Part shown: positions 36,016 through 43,393 of the stretch, in pieces
How positions within the stretch are numbered: the first letter of the stretch is position 1
How the letters are laid out: every line of letters begins with the position of its first letter
IMG/VR virus record: IMGVR_UViG_3300025872_000050
Span: 1 to 64,000 of that record
Origin: a virus
Direction: 5' to 3' (one strand)
Length of the DNA: 64,000 nucleotides
Translations under genes and position numbers: made by a program
Notes under the pieces: generated by a model
Seen by the model: only the letters and a program-made list of their open reading frames with translations
Told to the model about the DNA's origin: nothing
The model's database searches: none

Positions 36016-37605
36016 ATGAGCTACGAGAAGGTCAGAGACGGCGGCACGGTGCTCGTGATGCTCGGCGAAGACGTCAAGGCGATCTTCACCAGCGAGGTCT
36101 TGGCCGACGCCTGGATCCGCGACAACCCGGCGCCCGCAGAGCTCGCGCTCTCGGTGGCGGACTTCGACGAGAGCAAGCACCCGCGCTGGCCCAAGGGCAC
36201 GCCGGCTGGCAAGGGCGGCAAGTTCCGCGAGGTCGCGGACCTCTTCGATCTGGTGAAGAACTCGATCAGCGGCAGCTTCCGTTTCAAGGACGGGAGCACG
36301 ACGTACGAGGTGCGACGCCATCTCGGCACAGTCACCGCCTTCAAGGTCGGCAGCGGCGGGAACCTCGGACGACCGATCCCGCTTCACAAGGACGACACAT
36401 GGCAGGCGTTCCTCGTTCGCATGGACGGGCGTTCCACAGACGCAGACGCCATCAATGCTGGCTGGCCCGACAAACATGCAGCCGCATGGCTCAACAGCGG
36501 TCGAGAGAAGTTCTCCGATGCAGCGGTCAAGAAGGCTGCTGACAAGATGGAGAAGACCGGCTTCAACGCCGATGAGGTCGCGAAAGTTCGCGCGCTTGGT
36601 TCAACAGAGCAGAGCGCGGCCGATGAGATGGCGCGCAATCGGCAGATCCGCGCCGATCGCGAGAAGGAAGCCCGGGCGAACGCGAACCCCAAGCTGTCCG
36701 AGTTCGATCGGCTGATCAAGCCGCGCATGAAGGACCCTCAGAGCGCGGACTTCTACTCGCAGATCGACTACGCGGGGCTCGCCGAGGACAACGGCGTGAG
36801 CGAGGACGAGATCGTCCGCGCGGTCGCGTCCATGACCGGAGCCGACTTCAACACGACCGAGAAGGGCGCCACGCGAGACGAGGATATCGGCCACGTCACG
36901 CTCGGCGGTTCCGGTCGACGGACCAAGCTCGACATGGGCGAGTGGGACCGCGCTACGTTCGACGCGCTCATCGAGGACGCGAGCGGCGGCCGGAGGCCCA
37001 GCGGCAGCCCCGAGCGCAAGCACTACGCCGATCGCGAGAAGGAAGCTTCGATGTCCGAGTTCGATCGGCTGATCAAGCCCCGCATGAAGGACCCGGATAG
37101 CGCTGACCTCTACTCGCAGATCGACTACGCCGGCCTCGCCGAGGACAACGGCGTGAGCGAGGACGTGATCGCTGTGGCCATCGCGACCATGAAGGACGCT
37201 CGCTTCGAGGAGACCGACACCCCAGCCGCTATCGACGACGACATCGGCCGCGTCATGATCGGCAAGCTCGACATGGGCGAGTGGGACCGCACTACGTTCG
37301 ACACGCTCGTCCAAGACGCCAAGGCCAACAAGCGCGGCAACGGGAAGCCGGCTGTCGTCGTCGAGGACGTCGACATCATGAACGAGCGCATCAGCAACCC
37401 GTACAAGCTGGAGGAGGGCCTCAACGCGCGCTTCAAGCGCGTCCGCTTCAAGCTCGTGAAGGAGCGCGGTCCGGGCGGCGGCAACCCGACGTTCAACATC
37501 GAAGGTGCTCCGGCCGACGTCGCGAAAGCTCTGCAGCGGCTCGGCTACGACAAGGGCGACTTCGCGGAGATGTTCCCCGAGCTTGCGAAGGCGCTCAAGG
37601 CGTGA
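36016..37605 (+). CDS. KHPRWP-module protein with internal duplication
   Basis: 529 residues; AGGAGGTGAG precedes the ATG. After a ~45-residue N-terminal domain, residues ~53-87 repeat the KHPRWPKGTPAGKGGKF module of the portal-adjacent effector and the giant head protein. A dimer of ~100-residue repeats follows (~228-430), both beginning SEFDRLIKPRMKDP and ending LDMGEWDR-TFD. The C-terminus has an RFKRVRFKLVKE segment. No catalytic motif is recognised. The shared module suggests a similar destination, perhaps the virion, although this gene sits in the replication region. Confidence 0.65.
   Translation: MSYEKVRDGGTVLVMLGEDVKAIFTSEVLADAWIRDNPAPAELALSVADFDESKHPRWPKGTPAGKGGKFREVADLFDLVKNSISGSFRFKDGSTTYEVRRHLGTVTAFKVGSGGNLGRPIPLHKDDTWQAFLVRMDGRSTDADAINAGWPDKHAAAWLNSGREKFSDAAVKKAADKMEKTGFNADEVAKVRALGSTEQSAADEMARNRQIRADREKEARANANPKLSEFDRLIKPRMKDPQSADFYSQIDYAGLAEDNGVSEDEIVRAVASMTGADFNTTEKGATRDEDIGHVTLGGSGRRTKLDMGEWDRATFDALIEDASGGRRPSGSPERKHYADREKEASMSEFDRLIKPRMKDPDSADLYSQIDYAGLAEDNGVSEDVIAVAIATMKDARFEETDTPAAIDDDIGRVMIGKLDMGEWDRTTFDTLVQDAKANKRGNGKPAVVVEDVDIMNERISNPYKLEEGLNARFKRVRFKLVKERGPGGGNPTFNIEGAPADVAKALQRLGYDKGDFAEMFPELAKALKA
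36697..37320 (+). repeat. Two-copy coding duplication
   Basis: Unit 1 (about 36697-36990) and unit 2 (about 37054-37320) share long identical stretches in DNA and protein, including SEFDRLIKPRMKDP, QIDYAGLAEDNGVSED and LDMGEWDR. Their middle portions differ, so the duplication is not new. Confidence 0.8.
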
Positions 37606-38561
37606 GGATCCTCTTCGGTCCCGTGGAAAGCCTCGGGCACCCCTTCCACCCCCATCCGGCGGAGCTCCTCAAGGAGCGCGAGATCGGCAAGCACGACGTG
37701 ACGTGCTTCTCGCTCGCGACGCTCGAGACGCCCAACTGGTGGGACAGCGTCTCGAACATCGACGCGGTCGTCATCTGGGACCCGATGTGGCGTACCGTCG
37801 AGGCTCTGACCAAGCCGCTGGCCCTGGCCACGGCGCTCGACGCGCCCAAGGTCGGGATCTTCGGCGACTGGTCTGCAGGCTGGTACTCGCGCTTCGAGCA
37901 CGCCGGCGTGCAGCGGTCTCTGCCCATGTTCGACGCGGTGCTGACCTGCCGTGCGGGCAAAGTGGCGCTCGCTCCGGGCTTCAACGGCCCGATCATCGCG
38001 ACGCCGAACCTGCTCACCTACGGGCGCATGATCGACAGAGGCGATCCTCTGACCGGTGACGACCTCGTGCGCGAGTGGCCGAGCCACGAAGAGCGCGAGA
38101 TCGACGTCTGCTTCGTCGGCCACAAGCAGAGCAACTCGGTACCGCTGAGGCCGTACATGCTCGAGCAGCTCGAGCAGATCTGCGCCAGGAACGGCTGGTC
38201 GCTGACGAACGCGATGATGCCATGGGACCTGCTCGAAGGGGAGCTGCTCAGGTCCAAGGTCTGCTTCAACTGGTCCCTCGGCACGACACTGAACTGCCGC
38301 GTCTACGAAGCGGCGGCTGCCGGCTGCACGCTGGTCACGGATTACCATTGCATCGACAACGGCCAGATCAACAGCTGGGCACGGTTCTACGCGAACGAGG
38401 CTCAGCTGGAGGTTCAGCTCGAATGGCTGCTGCGCAGAGACTTCACGTCGATGCGCACTGGGCTCGCCTGGGAGGCGACGCGTTGGGCCATCGAGCACAG
38501 CCCATACCGTACCTGGAAGAGGAACTTCGATGCCATCGAAGAAGCCCTACAGGCGCTATAA
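37602..38561 (+). CDS. GT-B glycosyltransferase (CgeB-like)
   Basis: 319 residues from the GTG overlapping the previous stop. The first half is Rossmann-like (VVIWDPMWRTVEA, APKVGIFGDWSAG). The C-terminal half has VCFVGHKQSNSVPLRPYMLE and the donor-binding signature NCRVYEAAAAGCTLVTDY, then a helix (YRTWKRNFDAIEEAL), as in CgeB-like transferases. Acceptor unknown: DNA base or virion protein. Four other glycosyltransferases at 49-53 kb suggest DNA or surface glycosylation. Confidence 0.7.
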   Translation: MRILFGPVESLGHPFHPHPAELLKEREIGKHDVTCFSLATLETPNWWDSVSNIDAVVIWDPMWRTVEALTKPLALATALDAPKVGIFGDWSAGWYSRFEHAGVQRSLPMFDAVLTCRAGKVALAPGFNGPIIATPNLLTYGRMIDRGDPLTGDDLVREWPSHEEREIDVCFVGHKQSNSVPLRPYMLEQLEQICARNGWSLTNAMMPWDLLEGELLRSKVCFNWSLGTTLNCRVYEAAAAGCTLVTDYHCIDNGQINSWARFYANEAQLEVQLEWLLRRDFTSMRTGLAWEATRWAIEHSPYRTWKRNFDAIEEALQAL

Positions 38562-38652
38562 CACCCCGATGGGGACTCGCGCGACCGCGGCGTTCATCGC
38601 CGCGGCTTTTCTTATGCTCGCTTTCGTCGTCTACCGCATACTGGGAGGGTGA
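38530..38652 (+). CDS. Possible 40-residue one-helix membrane protein
   Basis: ATG 38530 has GGAAGAGGAA upstream and overlaps the end of the glycosyltransferase gene. A basic N-terminus (MPSKKPYRRYNTP) precedes a hydrophobic helix (AAFIAAAFLMLAFVVYRIL). The stop is joined to the next start (TGAATG). However, a textbook terminator hairpin lies inside the frame, so this may be an accidental frame. Confidence 0.4.
   Translation: MPSKKPYRRYNTPMGTRATAAFIAAAFLMLAFVVYRILGG
38585..38613 (+). terminator. Rho-independent terminator-like hairpin
   Basis: Perfect 8-bp stem CCGCGGCG/CGCCGCGG with loop TTCAT, followed by CTTTTCTT. It starts 24 bases after the glycosyltransferase stop. It also lies inside the small hydrophobic frame 38530-38652. 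Confidence 0.7.
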
Positions 38653-38859
38653 ATGGCTAACGACAACATCGAAGATCTCCCGGCGTCCACGCCTGGGATC
38701 GTCGTCATCAAGGACTACCCGAACGGGACGTCTCTGATCGAGTGCCACCACCACTCAAGCCAGGTCACCGGGGTCATCTGCGGCGTCTGCAGGGCGTCGA
38801 TCTCCGAGACGCGTCCCGTGAAGAAAGTCGTCCGGCTCACGGCTGGGAAGCTGCTATGA
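38653..38859 (+). CDS. Small hypothetical protein with Cys/His cluster
   Basis: 68 residues from ATG directly after a TGA (TGAATG), with GGGAGGG upstream. The middle ECHHHSSQVTGVICGVC could bind zinc through two His and three Cys. It overlaps the HNH gene by ATGA. No family recognised. Confidence 0.6.
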   Translation: MANDNIEDLPASTPGIVVIKDYPNGTSLIECHHHSSQVTGVICGVCRASISETRPVKKVVRLTAGKLL

Positions 38860-39536
38860 CGACTGGCCACGAGCACAAGACGATCACCGAGCTGCGCAAC
38901 CAGCTCAACTGGTGGAAGAACAACCCGAAGGCGCGCAGGCAGCATCCCAAAGACGTCGTCGACGAGATGGTGGACTCGCTCGAAGCTGAGATCGCCAAGC
39001 GCCCGCGAGGCCCAGGCCGTCCAGTCGGGTACAAGGTCAGCGACGAGACCAAGGCCAAGATCTCGCGTTCGCGCAAGGAGGGCAAGGCTCTTCGCGAGAC
39101 CTTGAAAGCGGGCGCCGTGCCGCCCGAGCGCGTCCACGAGAGCATCCCGCCTCCTCCGGCCACGGCGGACATCGACGAGGGCCTGAGGCGCGAGATCTGG
39201 GAACGGGATCAGCGGCGATGTCGGGGATGCCACTCGCCGTCGCACGAGAGCAGCTTCAACAAGAAGCGCGGACGCTGGAAGGTGCGCTACCGCTCCGAGG
39301 ATGGCGTCATGGTCACGCAGATCAACAGAGATGCCCCGTCCGGCGAGAACCTCATCACGCTCTGCGCGTTCTGCCGCGAGATGGTCGCTCAGGGCGGCCT
39401 GAGCATGATCGGGCTGCGAGGGACGTACTTCAGCGCGTCGGACATCGTCAACGAGCCGCAGTCTGGAGACCTGCTCGAAGGCGTCGACCCCATGTCGCTG
39501 GTCGGCGGTACTGGGAAGGAGTACAATGCCGGTTGA
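38856..39536 (+). CDS. HNH-like endonuclease
   Basis: 226 residues. An N-terminal helical and basic region contains KRPRGPGRPVGYKVSDETK, an AT-hook/NUMOD-like segment often found before HNH domains, and the C-terminal part has RREIWERDQRRCRGCHSPSH, then ENLITLCAFCREMVAQGG. The two CxxC pairs fit the zinc-stabilised HNH fold, but the last catalytic His of many HNH enzymes is not obvious. Possibly a free-standing homing-type or replication-associated nicking enzyme. It overlaps the SNF2 gene. Confidence 0.6.
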   Translation: MTTGHEHKTITELRNQLNWWKNNPKARRQHPKDVVDEMVDSLEAEIAKRPRGPGRPVGYKVSDETKAKISRSRKEGKALRETLKAGAVPPERVHESIPPPPATADIDEGLRREIWERDQRRCRGCHSPSHESSFNKKRGRWKVRYRSEDGVMVTQINRDAPSGENLITLCAFCREMVAQGGLSMIGLRGTYFSASDIVNEPQSGDLLEGVDPMSLVGGTGKEYNAG

Positions 39537-41238
39537 AGCGCGCAGGGTGCGCAACGCGATCAGAGTCGGGTTCCCGTACGACCGCGGGGTCATCGACCGC
39601 GTGAAGCAGATCCCCGGCTACGAGTGGGACAAGGGGAAGCGCGAGTGGAAGTTCCCGCTCGACACGCTCACGGTGGACTACCTCGTGCGCATGTTCGACG
39701 ACCTGACGATCGACCCGAGCCTGTCCGACTGGTACGACGCGGCCAAGAAGCGCGCCGACCGCATCAAGCTGGCGCGATCAGGCGAGCTCGACCAGCTGCT
39801 GTACGAGCACTCACTCAAGCTCTACCCCTACCAGAAGACGATGGTCGCCTTCATGACCGAGGCCAAGCGCTGCCTCAACAGCGACCAGATGGGCTTGGGC
39901 AAGACGATCGAGACGATCGCGTCCATCCGTGAGCTCGATCTGAGAGGCGAGCTCGAGAATCGGCGCTTCCTGATCGTCTGCCCCAACTCGATGCGGTACA
40001 CGTGGATGCGGGAGATCGCGACGTGGTACCCCGAGACGCTGCCTGTCGCGGTCGTCAACAGCGGGCGTGAGCTCGAGGCCGACGAGGGCTGGTTCATCAT
40101 CAACTGGGAGAAGCTCTGGAGGCGCGAGGCTGCGCTCCTGGCCAAGCCGTTCGGTGCCATCGTCGGTGACGAGTCGCATCGCATGAAGAACAAGGACGCG
40201 AAGCAGTCGAAGGCGATGCACAAGCTCGACTCCAAGGTGAAGTTCCTGCTGTCGGGCACGCCGATCAAGAACCACGTGCCCGAGCTCTGGTCACAGCTGC
40301 ACTGGCTCGACCGCGCGCGGTTCTCGAGCTACTGGAAGTTCATGGACCAGTACGTCATGCTCCAGGAAGACTTCTGGGGCCACAAGCAGATCGTCGGCAC
40401 CAAGAACGAGGACGAGCTGCGCGAGGTCCTGACCACGATCCAGATGGGCCGCACGATCGACGAGGCTTGGCACGATCGGCCGACGCTCGTCGGTCCGAAG
40501 CTGCTGCGCGTCACGCTCGGAGACCGGCAGCGCAAGGCGTACACGCAGATGCAGGAGGAGCTCGTCGCCGAGATCGAGCGCACCGACAGCGACGTGGGCG
40601 ACATCATCAAGGCGCCCAACTGGATGACGCAGTTCCTGAGGCTCAAGCAGATCGCGGGCTCGCTGGGCATCTTCAGCGACGAGCACAAGGACTCCGCCAA
40701 GCTGGACCTCCTGTTCGAGAAGATGGAGGAGGCCGAGGGCGAGAAGATCGTCGTCATGTCTCAGTTCCGCACGCTCACGATGGAGCTGCATGAGCGCCTC
40801 AAGCAGGCGGGCGAGCCGCACATCGTCCTGACTGGGCAAGGCGTCGGATCGTGGGACCCCTCTGACGGCTACAAGAAGTTCGCCACCAGAGACGATGCCT
40901 GCGTCGCGTTCAACACCGACCCCAAGTGGCGGCTCTTCATCGCGACCACGCAGACTGGAGGCGAGGGGCTCACGCTCGTGGGAGCGCGCTACTTCTTCTT
41001 CCTCGACCTGCTCTGGACTCCGGCCGACAACGATCAGGCCTGGGCCCGCGTCTACCGCCGCGGCCAGACGCGCACCACGTTCGTCTACGCGATCGTCGCC
41101 GACGACACCATCGACTTCAGCGGCATCTTGCCAAAGCTGAAGACCAAGAGGGACATCATCGAGGCGGTGTTGGGTAAGCGAGACGAGTCGGAGGTGCCGC
41201 TCAGCACGAACGACGCGAACGAGCCCGACGAGGCATAA
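39526..41238 (+). CDS. SNF2-family helicase/translocase
   Basis: 570 residues. The first ~60 resemble a HARP-like module (IRVGFPYDRGVIDRVKQIPG, then W-FPLDTL), as in SMARCAL1. Motif I is DQMGLGKT (near 122), motif II VGDESHRMKN (near 214), motif III LLSGTPIKN, motif V/VI TQTGGEGLTLV and QAWARVYRRGQTR. It would use ATP to remodel forked DNA or protein-DNA complexes, for fork restart or branch migration. It is the last gene before dyad element C. Confidence 0.85.
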   Translation: MPVEARRVRNAIRVGFPYDRGVIDRVKQIPGYEWDKGKREWKFPLDTLTVDYLVRMFDDLTIDPSLSDWYDAAKKRADRIKLARSGELDQLLYEHSLKLYPYQKTMVAFMTEAKRCLNSDQMGLGKTIETIASIRELDLRGELENRRFLIVCPNSMRYTWMREIATWYPETLPVAVVNSGRELEADEGWFIINWEKLWRREAALLAKPFGAIVGDESHRMKNKDAKQSKAMHKLDSKVKFLLSGTPIKNHVPELWSQLHWLDRARFSSYWKFMDQYVMLQEDFWGHKQIVGTKNEDELREVLTTIQMGRTIDEAWHDRPTLVGPKLLRVTLGDRQRKAYTQMQEELVAEIERTDSDVGDIIKAPNWMTQFLRLKQIAGSLGIFSDEHKDSAKLDLLFEKMEEAEGEKIVVMSQFRTLTMELHERLKQAGEPHIVLTGQGVGSWDPSDGYKKFATRDDACVAFNTDPKWRLFIATTQTGGEGLTLVGARYFFFLDLLWTPADNDQAWARVYRRGQTRTTFVYAIVADDTIDFSGILPKLKTKRDIIEAVLGKRDESEVPLSTNDANEPDEA

Positions 41239-41263
41239 CTCAGTCGGGTATATTCCCGTAACC
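41234..41263 (+). promoter_or_regulatory. Dyad element, copy C of 4
   Basis: ATAACTCAG overlaps the SNF2 stop; then CGGG-TATATT-CCCG (arms 41245-41248 and 41255-41258) and GTAACC. Arms differ from copies A, B and D but remain complementary. Confidence 0.6.
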
Positions 41264-41268
41264 ATTAT

Positions 41269-41280
41269 CTCGAAAGCGAG
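41269..41280 (+). promoter_or_regulatory. Leader hairpin variant with embedded Shine-Dalgarno
   Basis: CTCG-AAAG-CGAG forms a small hairpin whose 3' arm runs into GCGAGGTG, the ribosome-binding sequence, six bases before ATG 41287. It is the same arrangement as the CCTCGCCCGAGG leaders, with different bases. Confidence 0.5.
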
Positions 41281-41286
41281 GTGATC

Positions 41287-41712
41287 ATGCAGACGTTCCT
41301 CCCGTACGACGACTTCGTGCAGACGTCGCGCTGTCTCGACCGCCAGCGTCTCGGCAAGCAGCGAGTCGAGGTTCTTCAGCTGCTGAAGGCCTTCGACACA
41401 GGTAAGGGCTGGGTCAACCACCCAGCCGCGAAGATGTGGCGCGGGTACGAGGGCAAGCTGATCGACTACGGCCACGAGATCTGCCAGGAGTGGAAAGAGC
41501 GCGGCTACAAGGACACGTGCGACGAGAAGATCTGTGCCTACGAGCTCGTGTTCGACGTCGATCGCCTCATGGACCCGATGCCGCCGTGGATGGGCGATCC
41601 CGCGTTCCACCTGAGCCACAAGAGCAACCTGCTGCGCAAGATGCCCGACCACTACCGTCAGTTCTGGCCGGACGTGCCCGACGATCTGCCCTACGTGTGG
41701 CCTGTGAACTAA
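41287..41712 (+). CDS. Pyrimidine-dimer glycosylase (DenV)-like protein
   Basis: 141 residues; ATG 41287 fits the GCGAGG better than the upstream GTG. It begins MQTFLPYDDFVQTSRCLDRQ, then RLGKQRVEVLQLLKAF, NHPAAKMWRGYEGKL and CQEWKERGYKD, the signature of the actinobacterial/phage family related to T4 endonuclease V. The expected role is recognition of pyrimidine dimers or similar base lesions. The T4 catalytic N-terminal Thr is not conserved, so activity could differ. Confidence 0.7.
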   Translation: MQTFLPYDDFVQTSRCLDRQRLGKQRVEVLQLLKAFDTGKGWVNHPAAKMWRGYEGKLIDYGHEICQEWKERGYKDTCDEKICAYELVFDVDRLMDPMPPWMGDPAFHLSHKSNLLRKMPDHYRQFWPDVPDDLPYVWPVN

Positions 41713-41727
41713 AGTAAACTACACGAG

Positions 41728-41754
41728 AGCGGCTCGAATAAAACTCGGGCTGCT
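41728..41754 (+). terminator. Candidate terminator hairpin
   Basis: AGCGGCTCGA pairs with TCGGGCTGCT over 10 bp (two G-U) around loop ATAAAAC, followed by a pyrimidine-rich stretch (CTTCTTCCTCC). It lies between the DenV-like gene and promoter P5. Confidence 0.5.
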
Positions 41755-41757
41755 AGG

Positions 41758-41786
41758 TATCTTCTTCCTCCGCAAAATGTTACAAT
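41758..41786 (+). promoter_or_regulatory. Promoter P5 upstream of HTH gene
   Basis: -10 TACAAT at 41781-41786 and a weak -35 (TATCTT, 41758-41763) at 17-bp spacing. CTCCGCAAAATGTTACAATA closely resembles the promoter at 57889; both are followed by ACTAGT. Confidence 0.5.
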
Positions 41787-41820
41787 ACACTAGTACAACT
41801 CGAAGGAAAGGCTGCGTACC

Positions 41821-42057
41821 GTGACCCAAGACTTGCGCTCGCGCGTCGAGCGAACCGAAGCGCTGATGCGCCGGTTCATCGCGCTGAAGATCAGTGCCGC
41901 GCGCTGGGCCCAGCACACTCGCGACATCGACCAGGAGGTGAGCTATCGCACGATCCGTCGCGTGATCGAGGGAGACATCCCAACGCTGACAACCATCGAT
42001 CGCCTTGAGAAGGCGCTCGACGCAGAAGAGGAGAATCGGCTTGCAACAGCAGCATAG
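41821..42057 (+). CDS. Helix-turn-helix regulator (Cro/CI-like)
   Basis: 78 residues from GTG, 35 bases behind promoter P5. An N-terminal helix is followed by ISAARWAQHTRDI, then VSYRTIRRVIEGDIPTLTTI, the XRE-type pattern of recognition helix plus 'p-s-xTlxkI' continuation. It probably binds a short phage operator, perhaps one of the dyad or promoter sites here. No integrase was seen, so a lytic-phase or timing regulator is as likely as a lysogeny repressor. Confidence 0.65.
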   Translation: MTQDLRSRVERTEALMRRFIALKISAARWAQHTRDIDQEVSYRTIRRVIEGDIPTLTTIDRLEKALDAEEENRLATAA

Positions 42058-42490
42058 CGCCGTTTCGCCGAGCCTCGACAACGAGATCAGAAACTACGTC
42101 TCCAAGAGACGCAGGTACGAGCATCTCCAGGCTGAGGCAGATGAAGCGAAACGGACATGGAGAGAACAGGAGCAAGCGCTTTGGACGTTCCTGGAGTCCG
42201 AGGATCTGAAGACGGTGCACCACACGCTCGGCCGCATCACTCGCGGCACTCGTCAGATCGCTCTCATCAAGGACCCGGAGTCGCTGATGCGTGAGCTGGA
42301 CGATCTTGGCCTTCGAGGAGCGATGACCAAGATCGAGTTCCGCAAGGCTGAGATCAACAAGCTCACGCGCGAGCGCGAGAACGCCGGCAAGGACCTGCCC
42401 GCCGGGATCGAGCTGCTCACGTCCAACACGATCACGTACACGCCGTCGCGGGTAGCCCCCGAGGGGATGGAAAGGGAGGTCGAGGACTGA
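42041..42490 (+). CDS. Coiled-coil hypothetical protein upstream of SSB
   Basis: 149 residues from TTG 42041, chosen because AGAGGAG lies seven bases upstream. A charged helical first half (EIRNYVSKRRRYEHLQAEAD) is followed by KTVHHTLGRITRGTRQI and another helical region. Similar small proteins (with a strand pattern resembling DUF-type replication accessory proteins) often precede phage ssDNA-binding proteins. It overlaps the next start by one base. Confidence 0.6.
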   Translation: MQQQHSAVSPSLDNEIRNYVSKRRRYEHLQAEADEAKRTWREQEQALWTFLESEDLKTVHHTLGRITRGTRQIALIKDPESLMRELDDLGLRGAMTKIEFRKAEINKLTRERENAGKDLPAGIELLTSNTITYTPSRVAPEGMEREVED

Positions 42491-43332
42491 TGACCGGCAA
42501 GGAAGTCGCCGTACCGGAAGGAGCCGAGCTCGAGCTGACAGCCGAGCAGCAGGCCTACATGGACGAGCTGTCTCGCGATGCCAAGTCGGGCATCGACATG
42601 CGGGAGGACATCACCCTCCCCGCGCTCAAGCTCGTCCAGGCAACGTCGTCCGACGTGGGAGACGCCCGCAAGGGTGAGATCTACCACACGTTGTCAGGCG
42701 AGGCGTTCAAGACGGTGCAGTTCCTCATCATCACGACCTTCAAGACGAGGACGTACTGGGGCGATCGCGAGGACCTCGGTGGTCCTCCGGTGTGCTCGTC
42801 CGACAACGCCCTTGACGGCTGGGGCACGCCCACCGAAGAGGAGGTCGAGCGCGACGGCGGCGTGCCGTACGGCCAGCTCCTCACCCAGAAGGGCCCTCAC
42901 GGTGGCGGTTCCTGCCGCGCGTGCCCGAAGGCCGTCTTCGGCGCGGGCTGCCAGGAGCAGTACAACTACCTGGGCTACATCATCGGCGACGAGGGAGGCA
43001 TCGACGGGCAGCTGCCCGCCGGCGTCCTCATGAAGCGCACCAGCGTCAAGGTCGCGAAGCGGCTCAACGCGCTGATCCTCAACATGAAGTACCCGTGGTC
43101 GAACATCATCGAGCTGACGTCCAAGGACGACGTCAACAAGGCGGGCCAGGCCTTCCAGATCTGGGAGATCAAGAAGGGTCGGCCGGCCACGATGGACGAG
43201 ATGGTGGGAGCGGCACGCGCTGCTGCCCAGCTCAAGGAGGCGAGGGACGCCGGCCAGCGCATCACGGTCGACGACTCCGATCCCGCGTCCGAGAGCTCCT
43301 CGGCCACCGGCGACAGCGACATCCCGTTCTGA
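42490..43332 (+). CDS. Putative single-stranded DNA-binding protein
   Basis: 280 residues. A beta-rich core (TVQFLIITTFKTRTYWGDRE, GVLMKRTSVKVAKRLNALIL) includes a Cys-rich loop (SCRACPKAVFGAGCQ), a possible zinc site, and a disordered acidic tail ending GDSDIPF. A D-D-I-P-F tip is the hallmark of bacterial SSB C-termini that recruit replication and repair partners. The gene immediately precedes the primase-helicase. The core is not a recognisable bacterial SSB OB-fold, so this is a divergent phage type. Confidence 0.65.
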   Translation: MTGKEVAVPEGAELELTAEQQAYMDELSRDAKSGIDMREDITLPALKLVQATSSDVGDARKGEIYHTLSGEAFKTVQFLIITTFKTRTYWGDREDLGGPPVCSSDNALDGWGTPTEEEVERDGGVPYGQLLTQKGPHGGGSCRACPKAVFGAGCQEQYNYLGYIIGDEGGIDGQLPAGVLMKRTSVKVAKRLNALILNMKYPWSNIIELTSKDDVNKAGQAFQIWEIKKGRPATMDEMVGAARAAAQLKEARDAGQRITVDDSDPASESSSATGDSDIPF

Positions 43333-43338
43333 GACATG

Positions 43339-43382
43339 AGGGGCCGCCGAAAGGCGGCCCCTACGTCTCCTTGCTCGGAGAC
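43339..43382 (+). terminator. Tandem hairpins after SSB gene
   Basis: First AGGGGCCGCC-GAAA-GGCGGCCCCT (43339-43362), a perfect 10-bp stem with a GNRA loop; then GTCTCC-TTGCTC-GGAGAC (43365-43382). A strong U-run is lacking, so this may attenuate transcription or protect mRNA ends instead of terminating. The primase GTG lies 11 bases further. Confidence 0.6.
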
Positions 43383-43393
43383 GGGGGTCGTCT

